Shown: positions 42,686 to 51,185 of the stretch, piece by piece
How the letters are laid out: every line of letters begins with the position of its first letter
Numbering within the stretch: the stretch's first letter is position 1
Source: Micromonospora halophytica
Lineage (GTDB): Bacteria > Actinomycetota > Actinomycetes > Mycobacteriales > Micromonosporaceae
Assembly: GCF_900090245.1 (NCBI RefSeq)
Contig: NZ_FMDN01000027.1
Location: 1 to 62,529 of the forward strand
DNA length: 62,529 nt
Reading direction: 5' to 3'
The notes under the pieces: generated by a model
Told to the model about the DNA's origin: nothing
The model's input: only the letters and a program-made list of their open reading frames with translations
The model's database searches: none
Position numbers and translations under genes: made by a program

Positions 42686-43218
42686 CGCCGTGCCCTCCTC
42701 GGTGCCGCCCGACGGCCGGATCCCGGCAGCGTCCGGGCATGCGGCAGCGCGCCCGGAGGTTGCCGCCCGGACCTGGGATCAGTGCTGCCGCATTTACCTG
42801 TGTGGATCTGTGGTGAGACGTGTGGCCGGTTTCCCGGCACCTGTCGGCGGGGGTTGCCTCCTACCCAAGGGGCGAGCATAGGCTGACGTCCGCCGATGCA
42901 ACAGAGGCAATTCAATCGAACACGTTGAGTGATGATCGGAGGTGGCCGGGGGTGGGCGACGACGAGAGCGGCACGCCCGGACGGCTGGCACTCCCCGATC
43001 GTGGGTCGGCAGTCGACGGACGGGCGGCTGGCGGCATCGATCGTGTCGTACCGCCCGGTGATATGGCACCTGTCGATGCGTATGGTCCGATCCGTCCCGG
43101 GCCCGCCGTTCCCACAATCGGCAGTTCCCCACCGCTCGACGCGTCGGCCGCCGGGCGCCTGCCGCACATCCCGTCGACACCGGATCGTCACCCGGGACCG
43201 ACTGCGAAATCACTCTCC
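42686..43218. promoter_or_regulatory. Long, structured intergenic region between the Tad operon and the prepilin peptidase
   Basis: A gene-free stretch of 533 bases holding both divergent promoters and probably the Tad 5' leader. Perfect pairings seen on the Tad-coding side are: TCGGCGG (42844) with CCGCCGA (42890), interlocked with TTGCCTC (42854) and GAGGCAA (42904) as in a pseudoknot; a GNRA-type hairpin (42822-42840); and 10-base arms ATGCGGCAGC (42739) with GCTGCCGCAT (42784). From 42952 a GTG with GGAGGTGG upstream could extend the prepilin peptidase N-terminally, but codon bias there is weak. Confidence 0.5.
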
Positions 43219-43929
43219 GTGCGCGCCCTCGCCGCCCTGGCGCTGGCCCCGCCGCTCCGGCTCGCCGTCGCCCGACACGCCGTACCCCCGGGGTCGCCGG
43301 CCCGGACCGGGTGCGACGGCTGCGGCGCGCCCCTGGGCCCGGGTGGGCCGGGGTCCGGCCCGGCGGCCCGCTGCCCGCGCTGCCGGACGCGGATCGGGGC
43401 GCCGCCCGGCAGCGTGGAGTTCGGCCTGGTCGCCGCCCTGGCGGTGCTGGTGCTGGTCGACGCGACGTTCGCCGAGCGCGCCGCCGTCGCGTGGTGGCTC
43501 GGCTGGGCGCTCCCGCTGGTCCTGATCGACCTGGCCGTACGCCGGCTGCCCGACCGGTTCACCGGGCCGGCCGCGGCGGGAGTCGTCGCGCTGCTCGCGG
43601 TGGCCGCGCTGACCGGGCCGGGCATCGGTCCGTGGCTGCGCGCGATGGCTGCCGGCATCGGACTCGGGCTCGCCTTCGCCGCCACCACGCTGCTGCTCGG
43701 CCGGCGCGGCTTCGGCCTCGGCGACGCCAAGCTGGCGGTGAGCGTGGGCGCGTTGCTCGGCTGGTCCGGCTGGCCGGTGCTGCTGGCCGGTCTGGCGCTG
43801 ACGTTCGCGTTCTCGGCGGTGACCAGCCTCGGGCTGCTGCTGGCCAGGAAGGTGACCTGGTCGACCCACCTGCCCTTCGGCCCGTTCCTGGTCCTGGGCA
43901 CCTGCGCCGCCCTGCTCCTCACCCCCTGA
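43219..43929 (+). CDS. tadV: Type IV prepilin peptidase (A24), Tad-type
   Basis: Aspartic membrane peptidase of 236 aa that processes Flp and TadE prepilins. One catalytic Asp is in LVLIDLAVRRLPD and the other in the GxGD motif GFGLGDAKLAV. An N-terminal zinc ribbon is present (CDGCGAPLG ... CPRCRTRIG). Several membrane helices follow. It is divergent from the Tad operon, a common layout. Start at GTG 43219; GTG 42952 with a good ribosome site would add 89 poorly conserved residues. Confidence 0.85.
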   Translation: MRALAALALAPPLRLAVARHAVPPGSPARTGCDGCGAPLGPGGPGSGPAARCPRCRTRIGAPPGSVEFGLVAALAVLVLVDATFAERAAVAWWLGWALPLVLIDLAVRRLPDRFTGPAAAGVVALLAVAALTGPGIGPWLRAMAAGIGLGLAFAATTLLLGRRGFGLGDAKLAVSVGALLGWSGWPVLLAGLALTFAFSAVTSLGLLLARKVTWSTHLPFGPFLVLGTCAALLLTP

Positions 43930-43984
43930 TCACCCCGTCGCCCGCGCGTCCCGCCCGTCGCCCGGGCCCGGGGCCCGCTGGGCG

Positions 43985-44065
43985 CATGATCGACACCGTG
44001 GCGCCGGGACGGTGGTGTCGTGGTGCACGGGACACCGCCGTTCCGGCGGAACGGCGTCGATCATG
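43985..44065. repeat. Long imperfect palindrome bounded by CATGATCGAC
   Basis: Two 35-base arms (43985-44019 and 44031-44065) match at 30 of 35 positions around an 11-base centre. The outer 10 bases CATGATCGAC/GTCGATCATG pair exactly. It lies in the gap between the prepilin peptidase and the GNAT gene. Related outer arms occur at 16686-16752 and a related core in the hairpin at 31539-31585. It could act as a terminator or be a small mobile repeat. Confidence 0.65.
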
Positions 44066-44106
44066 GGTCCGTTCCGGCTCGCGGCGCGGGTGGGTAGGGT
44101 GGCGCG

Positions 44107-44592
44107 GTGCCTGACCTGGAACGGCTCGCCGACCATCACGCCGCCGCGCTGCTGCGCTTCGAGCGGGACAATCGGGCGTGGTTCGCGCGGACCGTGCCGG
44201 ACCGGGGCGACGACTACTTCGCCGGGTTCGACGCCCGGCACGCGGCGCTGCTGGCCGAGCAGGCCACCGGCCGGTGCCACTTCCACGTCCTGGTCGACGA
44301 CGACGGCGAGGTGCTCGGCCGGTTCAATTTGGTCGACGTCGCCGACGGAAGCGCCGAGCTGGGCTACCGGGTCGCCGAGCGGGCCGCCGGGCGTGGCCTC
44401 GCCACCGCCGGCGTACGGCAGGTGTGCGACCTCGCCCGCGACGAGTACGGCCTGACCCGGCTGACCGCCGACACCACGCCGGACAACCTCGGCTCACTGG
44501 CCGTGCTGCGCCGCACCGGCTTCACACCGGTCGGCGAGGTGCTGCTCGACGGCCGGCCGGTGCTGCGCCACGTCAGGGAGCTGGCCGGCTGA
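44107..44592 (+). CDS. GNAT family acetyltransferase (RimJ/RimL-like)
   Basis: A 161-aa N-acetyltransferase. The first part (LLRFERDNRAWFARTVPDRGDDYF) is the RimJ/RimL-like N-terminus. The acetyl-CoA loop is VAERAAGRGLATAGVRQVCDLA, and TADTTPDNLGSLAVLRRTGFTPVGE is the conserved C-terminal motif. The substrate may be a protein N-terminus or a small amine. GTG 44107 is used. It overlaps the 3' end of the minus-strand gene by 20 bases. Confidence 0.9.
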   Translation: MPDLERLADHHAAALLRFERDNRAWFARTVPDRGDDYFAGFDARHAALLAEQATGRCHFHVLVDDDGEVLGRFNLVDVADGSAELGYRVAERAAGRGLATAGVRQVCDLARDEYGLTRLTADTTPDNLGSLAVLRRTGFTPVGEVLLDGRPVLRHVRELAG

Positions 44593-45043
44593 CCCCGCCG
44601 TCCATCCGCTCCAGGACGGCCTCCAGCGCCTCGAAGGCGTACGCCCAGTTGTGGCACTTGAAGCTGCGCAGCCCTTCGATCGGGGTGTGGCAGTCCACGC
44701 AGTGCACCCCGGCGATGGAGTCCGGCACCTCGGTGTTGACGTACTTGCGCTCGCCGAGGATGACCGTGGCGACCATCGCCCGGTCGTGGACGCCCTTCAA
44801 CGCCGAGGAGACGATGTCCAGCCAGGTCTGTCGCCGGCCGCACTTCGGGCAGTCCGGCTCGTCGCCGCTGACCCACAGCGGGGCGCCGATGCTGCGCGCC
44901 GGCATGCCGAGCAGCTTCTCGATCCGGCGTACGTCGTGCTCCGGGGTGACCCAGCGGTGCCGGCCGGGCAGCGAGGCGGGCGAGTCGTACACGGCGCGGA
45001 ACAGCACCGGGTCGACCTCGACGGTCTCCCGTGGACGGGTCAT
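44573..45043 (-). CDS. Hypothetical zinc-ribbon-like protein
   Basis: A 156-aa cytosolic protein with two CxxC knuckles: PDCPKCGRR in the middle and VHCVDCHTPIEG later, which together could bind one Zn. The rest is alpha/beta with no recognised family. It is convergent with the GNAT gene and divergent from the DUF574 gene. Codon use is normal, so it is likely real. Confidence 0.65.
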   Translation of the reverse strand: MTRPRETVEVDPVLFRAVYDSPASLPGRHRWVTPEHDVRRIEKLLGMPARSIGAPLWVSGDEPDCPKCGRRQTWLDIVSSALKGVHDRAMVATVILGERKYVNTEVPDSIAGVHCVDCHTPIEGLRSFKCHNWAYAFEALEAVLERMDGGVSRPAP

Positions 45044-45190
45044 CGCGTACCTCCTCGGCGGTCGGTGCCCTGGTCGTACCGGGAAACACCCCGGCGGGCA
45101 GCCGGATCACCGACACGACGGGTCAGCGTAACGTCGCTGCGGGTGCTAGACATGCAGGCGCGACCGACGTCCGTAGGGAGGGGAGTGCCG

Positions 45191-45973
45191 GTGACCGCGC
45201 CGACCGATGCGGAGCACGCGCCGAACGTGGCCCGGATGTACGACTACTTCCTGGGCGGCTGCCACAACTTCGCGGCCGACCGGGCCGCCGCCGAGAAGAT
45301 CCTGGAGATCTTCCCCGACACCGGCATCGCCGCCCAGGCCAACCGTCACTTCCTGCGCCGGGCCGTGCGCCACGCCGCCGAGCAGGGGATACGTCAGTTC
45401 CTCGACATCGGCGCCGGGCTGCCCACCCAGGGCAACGTGCACGAGATCGTCCGCCAGGTCGCTCCCGACTCGCGGGTGGTCTACGTCGACCACGACCCGA
45501 TCGCCGTCGCGTACGCCAGGCGGCTGCTGCCGACCGACGACCGGACCGTCGTCGTCCACGCCGACCTGCGCCGCCCCGACGAACTGCTCGCCCACCCCGA
45601 GGTACGGGCCGCCATCGACCTCGACCGGCCGGTGGCCGTGCTGCTGGTCGCGGTGCTGCACTTCGTCACCGACGCCGAGGACCCGTACGCCGCGGTGGCC
45701 CGGCTCCGCGACGCCACCGCCCCCGGCAGCCACCTGGTGGTCTCCCATCTCACGATGGACGGCGCACCGCCGCTGCCGGCGCAGCAGGGGCAGGCGGTGT
45801 ACCGGCGCAGCAGCGCCCCGCTGGTGCCCCGCGCCCACGCCGACGTGCTGCGCTTCCTCGACGGGTACGACCTGGTCGAGCCGGGCCTGGTCCCGGTGGC
45901 GGAGTGGCGGCCGGACGGCGAGCCGCAGGAGCGGGTCTCCCACGGCTACGGCGGGGTCGGCGTCCGCCGCTGA
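45191..45973 (+). CDS. DUF574 SAM-dependent methyltransferase
   Basis: A 260-aa actinobacteria-specific methyltransferase. NVARMYDYFLGGCHNFAADR is the family signature, followed by FLDIGAGLPTQGNVHEI (SAM motif I) and VVYVDHDPIAVAYAR. The C-terminus ends in GYGGVGVRR, typical of the family. The start is set at GTG 45191 (GTAGGGAGGGGA upstream); ATG 45152 and GTG 45185 are alternatives. Substrates of this family are unknown. Confidence 0.92.
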   Translation: MTAPTDAEHAPNVARMYDYFLGGCHNFAADRAAAEKILEIFPDTGIAAQANRHFLRRAVRHAAEQGIRQFLDIGAGLPTQGNVHEIVRQVAPDSRVVYVDHDPIAVAYARRLLPTDDRTVVVHADLRRPDELLAHPEVRAAIDLDRPVAVLLVAVLHFVTDAEDPYAAVARLRDATAPGSHLVVSHLTMDGAPPLPAQQGQAVYRRSSAPLVPRAHADVLRFLDGYDLVEPGLVPVAEWRPDGEPQERVSHGYGGVGVRR

Positions 45974-46166
45974 CCGGCAGGGGAGGAAGAACCTCCCCTT
46001 TTCGACACCTGCCCGGACGCGAGGCGAGCTGGTGTGATTCGTGGTGGGCGCCGTCGGCCTCGTCCTCCGGCCTCGGCCGCCCGGGCGCGTCCGCAAGGTC
46101 CGCGCCGTCACCGTCGTCGGGCTCCGATCGACCAGGGGCGTGACGCGCAGGAGGAAACAGGGGGGT

Positions 46167-46207
46167 GTGCCCTCCGGGGCCGCGTGGAGCGCGACCCCGG
46201 AGGGCAC
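46167..46207. terminator. Hairpin terminator after the FHA gene
   Basis: GTGCCCTCCGGGG and CCCCGGAGGGCAC, 13-base perfect arms with a 15-base loop, just past the minus-strand FHA gene stop. Confidence 0.75.
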
Positions 46208-46214
46208 GCGTACG

Positions 46215-46796
46215 TCAGGCCCCGGTCGCGCCCCGGCGGACCGCCTCGCCGGCCAGCCGGGACCGCCGCCGCTCGTCGTTGCTGACCAGCCCGAACTTGT
46301 CGTACAGGTTGGTCAGGTGCTTCTTCACCGCGCTCTCGCTGACCCCGAGCGCGGTGGCCAGCGCCCGGACCGTGGGCGGCTCGGGGAAGGCGGTGCCACC
46401 GGAGACGTACGGGCGGCAGAGCACCTCGATCAGCTCCTGCTCGCGCCGGGTCAGCGCCGGGGGCGGCGGCGGTGGCTCCACCCCGACCGTGCGGGTGCCG
46501 GTGAGCCGGGGTGCGTGGAACACCAGCCGGGCCGGGCCGATCTCCACCCGGTCGCCGTGTCGCAGCAGCCGCGCCTCGCGTACCGGCAGGCCGTTGACGG
46601 TGGTGCCGTTGGTGCTGCCCAGGTCGCGGATGGTCCAGCCGGACGGGAAGCGCTCCACCAGTGCGTGCAGCCGGGAGACCAGCTTGCTGTCCACGGTCAG
46701 CTCGTTGCCCGGGGCCCGGCCGATGGTCAGCGCGTCGGCGGCCAGCGGCACCAGCCGGACGCCGCCGACCCCGTGGACCTCGAAGTAGCCCTCCAT
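46215..46796 (-). CDS. FHA domain protein with LuxR-like helix-turn-helix
   Basis: A 193-aa protein. Residues about 5-95 are an FHA phosphothreonine-binding domain (LTIGRAPGNELTVDSKLVSRLHALVERF ... GSTNGTTVNG). After a Pro run, the C-terminus has a helix-turn-helix: LTRREQELIEVLCRPYVSG ... TVRALATALGVSESAVKKHLTNLYDKFG. It overlaps the kinase gene by 1 base (ATGA type), so it is probably a direct partner or substrate of the kinase and may carry the signal to DNA. Confidence 0.88.
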   Translation of the reverse strand: MEGYFEVHGVGGVRLVPLAADALTIGRAPGNELTVDSKLVSRLHALVERFPSGWTIRDLGSTNGTTVNGLPVREARLLRHGDRVEIGPARLVFHAPRLTGTRTVGVEPPPPPPALTRREQELIEVLCRPYVSGGTAFPEPPTVRALATALGVSESAVKKHLTNLYDKFGLVSNDERRRSRLAGEAVRRGATGA

Positions 46797-48601
46797 CACC
46801 GGTCGCAGTACGGCTCGGTGGTGGCCGACGTCGCCGCCTTCGTCCGGTCGGCGGTCACGGTCGCCGACGCGGTGGTGCAGGTGCCCGCCGACCGGTGCGG
46901 CTCGGTCCACAGCTCGTACGGCTGCCCGACCGCGCGCTGCCGGGACACCGGCCGCTCGGTACGGATCGCCAGGCCGACCGTCCAGGTGCCGCCGTCGGTG
47001 GCGACGTTGTCCCGGTACTGCTTCCACACCCAGACGTACGCCATGGTCGCCCGGCAGCTCGGCGACCAGTACTGCTTGACCGAGATCGCCTTCAGGCCGC
47101 CCGCGTACCCGTAGGCGGACGCGCCGACCTGGTAGGCGTCGGCGTAGCAGGGGCCGGGCGGGGCGTCGTCCCGGCTGGCCCGGCGCGGCTGGGCGGCGCC
47201 GGTGAGGGTGGTGGACGCCGACCGGCCGGCGGCGGTCAGCTCCAGCGACGCCCGGATCGGGCCGGCAGTGCGGGGGACGGCGACCACCCGCACCTCGCAG
47301 CGGTCGCCCGGCCCCACCGGTCCGGGACTGCACCCGTCGCCGACGATCTCCAGGTCGGCCCGGGACGGCCCGGTCAGCGTCACCCCGGTCACCCGGACCG
47401 GCCGGTCGTCGCGGTTGCGCACCGACACCACCTGCTCGTCGGACTCCGCGTAGAGCTCCAACTCGCCGAGGGCCACGGTGATCGGCAGCTCCACCGGGGC
47501 GGGCGTCGGCACGGCCTGGGAGTAGCCGGTGGCGAGCACCGCCGCCAGCGCGGTGAGCAGCCCGAACGAGCGCAGCAGCGTGCGCGGGCGTACCCCGGAC
47601 GGCTGGTGCGCGGCGGTGGCGGACAGTGCCAGGGCGGCGCGGCGGCGGTCGGTCAGCGACAGCGACGCGGCGCCGCCACCCGGCTCGCCCGCCGCCGGCC
47701 CGGCGGTGTCGCTCCCGCCGAGGACGAACGGGGTGACCGGCACCCCGGCCGCCGACTGCGCGGCGCGCAGCTCGTCGGCGAACTCCGCCGCCGTCGCGGG
47801 CCGCAGCGCGGGGTCCTTCGCCATCGCCCGCTCCAGCGCCGCGCACACCCCGTCGGGTACGCCCTGCGCGCGCAGGTCCGGCACCGGGTCGACGGCGATG
47901 CGGCGCAGCAGCGAATCCAGCGACTCGCCGGTGGCGGGGGTGAAGGCGGGCGCGCCGTGGATCCAGTGCAGCACCGTCGAGGCGAGCGCGTAGACGTCGG
48001 CGGCGACCGAGGCCGGCGCGCCGCGCAGCACCTCGGGCGCGGCGTGCAGCACGCTGGCGGTGATCCTGCCCCGGGGGTCGGTGCGGTCCGCCGAACGGGG
48101 GCGGGCCTGCCCGAAGTCGGCCAGCTTCGGCTCGCCGTACCCGGAGATCAGAATGTTCTCGGGTTTCACGTCGCGGTGCAGCACGCCGGACCGGTGCGCG
48201 GTCTCCAGCGCGCCTGCCACGGTGATCCCGCCGGCGACGGCCTCCCGCCAGTCGCCGGCCGTCCCGCCGCGCAGCCGGTGGCTGAGCGAGCCGCCCTCCT
48301 CGTACGCCATGAGCAGGTACGGGTTGCCGGCGGCGGTTCGGCCGGCCTGGTGCAGGGTGACGATGTGCGGGTGGTCGGAGAGCCGACCCAGCATCCGCAG
48401 TTCCCGTTCGAAGCGGGTGCGGGACGGGCCGTGCCAGTCGGCGGCGAGCACCTTGACCGCCACCCAGCGGGAGAAGGCGGGCTGCCAGGCCCGGTAGACC
48501 ACGCCGAAGCCGCCCCGCCCGACCTCGACGGCGTCGGTGCAGCCGTCGACCCCGAGGACGGGGTGTGGGCTCTGCTCGACCGACTGCTCGCTGTGCACCA
48601 T
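46796..48601 (-). CDS. Transmembrane Ser/Thr protein kinase
   Basis: A 601-aa PknB-type kinase. The glycine loop is VGRGGFGVVYRA, followed by VAVKVL (ATP Lys), VLHRDVKPENILI (catalytic Asp), LADFGQARP (DFG) and APEVLRG. A membrane helix lies at about residue 350 (LRSFGLLTALAAVLATGYS). The exported part has a beta domain (GELELYAESDEQVVSVRNRDDRPV), then a C-terminal domain with several Cys. It is a receptor kinase coupled to the FHA/HTH protein. Confidence 0.9.
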   Translation of the reverse strand: MVHSEQSVEQSPHPVLGVDGCTDAVEVGRGGFGVVYRAWQPAFSRWVAVKVLAADWHGPSRTRFERELRMLGRLSDHPHIVTLHQAGRTAAGNPYLLMAYEEGGSLSHRLRGGTAGDWREAVAGGITVAGALETAHRSGVLHRDVKPENILISGYGEPKLADFGQARPRSADRTDPRGRITASVLHAAPEVLRGAPASVAADVYALASTVLHWIHGAPAFTPATGESLDSLLRRIAVDPVPDLRAQGVPDGVCAALERAMAKDPALRPATAAEFADELRAAQSAAGVPVTPFVLGGSDTAGPAAGEPGGGAASLSLTDRRRAALALSATAAHQPSGVRPRTLLRSFGLLTALAAVLATGYSQAVPTPAPVELPITVALGELELYAESDEQVVSVRNRDDRPVRVTGVTLTGPSRADLEIVGDGCSPGPVGPGDRCEVRVVAVPRTAGPIRASLELTAAGRSASTTLTGAAQPRRASRDDAPPGPCYADAYQVGASAYGYAGGLKAISVKQYWSPSCRATMAYVWVWKQYRDNVATDGGTWTVGLAIRTERPVSRQRAVGQPYELWTEPHRSAGTCTTASATVTADRTKAATSATTEPYCDR

Positions 48602-48838
48602 CGCCGCTGAATGCTACCGATCGCCCGAGACAGGGCTGTCAGCCGTTCGCACGCCACGCTCCGGGGCGCTCCTGTCCCGTCCGCCTCGGCCTACCGCTGT
48701 CGTGCAACGGCCCGCACCTCTGGGTCGACCGCTGTCAGCGCTGCGGTCGCCTGCCTGGCCGGCGCAGCGGGCTCACCGCGTCCCGCCGCACATCATGGGG
48801 AGCGCCGAGATCGACCGGGCAGCCGCGTCGACGCGCGA
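48602..48838. other. Gene-free stretch upstream of the kinase
   Basis: No convincing coding sequence on either strand. It would hold the kinase promoter on the minus strand. Nothing else identified. Confidence 0.4.
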
Positions 48839-48872
48839 GGACGCCCGCACCGCGTGCGCGATGCGGGCGTCC
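48839..48872. terminator. Terminator after the secreted protease
   Basis: GGACGCCCGCA and TGCGGGCGTCC, perfect 11-base arms with a 12-base loop, just downstream of the minus-strand protease stop. Confidence 0.7.
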
Positions 48873-48883
48873 CGTCGATCCGG

Positions 48884-50371
48884 TCAGGGGTTGCTGTAGC
48901 CGAGGGCGTAGCTGCCGGAACCGCTGTAGGCGTGCACCCGCCAGCGGTAGTAGCCGGCCGTGCCGGAGTAGGAGACGGTCTCGTCCGCGGCAGACGTGAT
49001 GCCCTGCGCCACCACGCTCCAACCGCTGCCGTTCCACTTCTGCAGGTACAGGTCGAAGTCGGTGCCGGTCGGGCCGTCGAGGCAGCCACGGTGGGTGCCG
49101 GAGGTCGACGAGTAGTAGTAGCTGCCGTTGGGCTGGTAGGCGCTGCCACCGCTGGACAGCGACCCGGTCACGGAGAACTCGTAGCCACTGCAGCCGGTCG
49201 GGGGCGGGGTGCCGCCGCCGCTGGTCACCAGCGTCCGGCCGTACGCGGAGAGGATCTCGTTGACCGGCTGGAAGTAGGTGGTGCCGCCGGAGGTGCAGTT
49301 ACCGGAACCGCCGGAGGTCACGCCCTGCGCCTGCTGACCGCTGAGCCAGGACCCGCCGGAGTCGCCCGGTTCGGCGCAGGCGTTGGTGCGGGTCAGGCCG
49401 GAGACGGAGCCCTCCGCGTAGTTGACCGTCTGGTTGTAGGCCTGCACGGTGCCGCAGCGCCAGCCGGTGGTCGAGCCGGAGCGGCAGATGGCCGCGCCGA
49501 TCGCGGCCACGGTGGAGCCGGCCACGGTCACGTTGCCGCCGGCGTAGTTGTTGACCCACGGCTGCGGGGTCCAGTTGGAGTTGACCGCCACCCAGGCGTA
49601 GTCGTTGCCGGGGAACGAGGAGCCCTGGAAGCTGCCCTGGGAGACCTGGTTGTAGCCGGTCGTGGAGTTGCCGGTGTTGCCGCAGTGCCCGGCGGTGACG
49701 AAGCCGCCGTTGACGGAGAAGCCGACCGAGCAGCGACCGCCGCCGATGTAGTAGGCGTCGCCGCCGCGTACGTCGTAGAGCAGCCGGGGCTGCTCGGTGG
49801 TGCTGACCACCCGTACCGCGGAGGCGTCGACGCCGCTGGCCTTGATGAAGGCGCGGGCAGCGGCGGTGCCGCCGCGTGCCTGCACCACGACGGTGTTGGA
49901 CTTGGCGTCGACGTACCAGCCGGGCACCGAGGCCGGGGGCGCCTTGGCGGCTGCGGCGTCCAGGCCGTCCTTGACCGCGTCGAGCTTGGCACCGCTGCGG
50001 TCCACCAGCTTGGGCGTGGCACCGGCAGCGGTCACCTCGGCGGCTCGGGCGCTGTCGGTGACAGCCACGACCAGCGACTTCGCGTCCGGCGTCAGCCAGG
50101 CGCCGGCGAAAGTGGAGCCGAGCCGCTTACGCAACGCCAGTTCGGTACGGCTGGCGGCGTCGTCGGAGGCGATCCGGGCGCGCGCCGCGGCGGCGGTCAG
50201 GCCCAGGTCGCGTTGCATGGCGGCGAGCATCTCGGGCGACGCGGCCTCGGCGGCCGGTGCGGCCGGTGTCGCACCGGTGGGCGTCGCGCCGGCGGGCCCG
50301 GCGATGACGATGGCAGCCAGCCCGGCTGGCACCAGGATCGCTGTTGCCGCGCCGGCAAGGACTCGTTTCAT
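48884..50371 (-). CDS. Streptogrisin/alpha-lytic-type secreted serine protease
   Basis: A 495-aa S1E protease. The signal peptide is followed by a long propeptide (about 30-190) that works as a folding chaperone in this family. The catalytic domain has FVTAGHCG (His), NDYAWV (Asp) and AEPGDSGGSWL (Ser), with Cys pairs. After a short Gly/Pro linker there is a C-terminal PPC-like beta domain (GYEFSVTGSLSSGGSAYQPNGSYYY ... GYYRWRVHAYSGSGSYALGYSNP). AAGGAG precedes the ATG. Extracellular protein breakdown. Confidence 0.93.
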   Translation of the reverse strand: MKRVLAGAATAILVPAGLAAIVIAGPAGATPTGATPAAPAAEAASPEMLAAMQRDLGLTAAAARARIASDDAASRTELALRKRLGSTFAGAWLTPDAKSLVVAVTDSARAAEVTAAGATPKLVDRSGAKLDAVKDGLDAAAAKAPPASVPGWYVDAKSNTVVVQARGGTAAARAFIKASGVDASAVRVVSTTEQPRLLYDVRGGDAYYIGGGRCSVGFSVNGGFVTAGHCGNTGNSTTGYNQVSQGSFQGSSFPGNDYAWVAVNSNWTPQPWVNNYAGGNVTVAGSTVAAIGAAICRSGSTTGWRCGTVQAYNQTVNYAEGSVSGLTRTNACAEPGDSGGSWLSGQQAQGVTSGGSGNCTSGGTTYFQPVNEILSAYGRTLVTSGGGTPPPTGCSGYEFSVTGSLSSGGSAYQPNGSYYYSSTSGTHRGCLDGPTGTDFDLYLQKWNGSGWSVVAQGITSAADETVSYSGTAGYYRWRVHAYSGSGSYALGYSNP

Positions 50372-50620
50372 TCGATGACTCCTTCAGGATGGCGGAGCTG
50401 CGCGTGCGGCCGGATCGATCCGGCACCGACAGGTGGCCGTAACGTAGAACACATCTGATCGACATGGGTAGATAGCCTTTGGCTCATACCGCAGCGAGTC
50501 GGATCCGCATCGGGGCGGCTGTCGGCCTGGAACAGGGCTGTGTCAGCCGGATCGGCGCGATCCGGATTCAGCCGGGAGGTCGGCTGGCTGTGACCGGCCG
50601 GGGCGAGGCCCGGCGAGACC

Positions 50621-51185
50621 TCAACCGGTGATCTTCGCCAGTGCGCGCAGCCCGGCGACCACGTCGGCCCCGGTGACGGGGTTGTCGGGGTCGGAGAGCG
50701 CCTGCATGATCACGCCGGACATCAGCGCCAGCTGCACCATGCCGAGGGTGCGGACGGAGCGTTCCGGCACCTCGGCCTCGGGGACGCTCTCCAGCGTCGC
50801 GGCCATGCCGCTGCGCCCCTGGCGCATGCCCTCGGTGAGCTGGGGCAGCAGGTCGGGTTGCCGCTGCGCCCGCAGGAACAGGTCGATGGAGACGAGCCAC
50901 ATCTTCGGGTGGGCGCGGGCCTGCGCGAGGAGTCCGTCCCACATCCGCTCGTACGCCTCGGCGGGGTCGAGGTCGGGCGCGTCGGCCGGCACGAGCGCGC
51001 GCCCCGCCACGTCGCCCCACTCGTCGAGGATCGAGAAGAGGGCCTGGAACAGCAGGTTCTCCCGTGAGCCGAAGTGGTAGCCGATCGCGGCCATGCTCAC
51101 GCCGGCGGTGGAGGCGATGTCCCGCACGGTGGTGCGGTCGAAGCCCTTCTCCAGCAGGAAGCGCGCCCTCGCGGGCCTGGCCGCT
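50621..51185 (-). pseudogene. TetR-family regulator with lost 5' end
   Basis: TetR-like sequence on the minus strand, complete from ARARFLLEKGFDRTTVRDIASTAGVSMAAIGYHFGSRENLLFQALF (helix-turn-helix) through the ligand domain to ALAKITG. Upstream of about 51185 the frame stays open but reads the antisense of the carboxylesterase gene, so the native start and first helix are missing. A product from a chance start is possible but unlikely to be normal. Confidence 0.7.

Noticed and set aside
42739..42910. Known c-di-GMP (GEMM) or c-di-AMP (ydaO) riboswitch in the Tad leader
   Set aside because: There is a GNRA hairpin and likely pseudoknot, but the conserved core sequences of these classes are not found.
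42952..43218. Extension of the prepilin peptidase to GTG 42952
   Set aside because: Good ribosome site, but third-position GC is low and family similarity starts at 43219; kept only as an alternative.
46215..47846. A long minus-strand frame covering both the FHA gene and much of the kinase in another frame
   Set aside because: Only its last 194 codons (the FHA protein, from ATG 46796) make sense; the upstream part is a shadow of the kinase.
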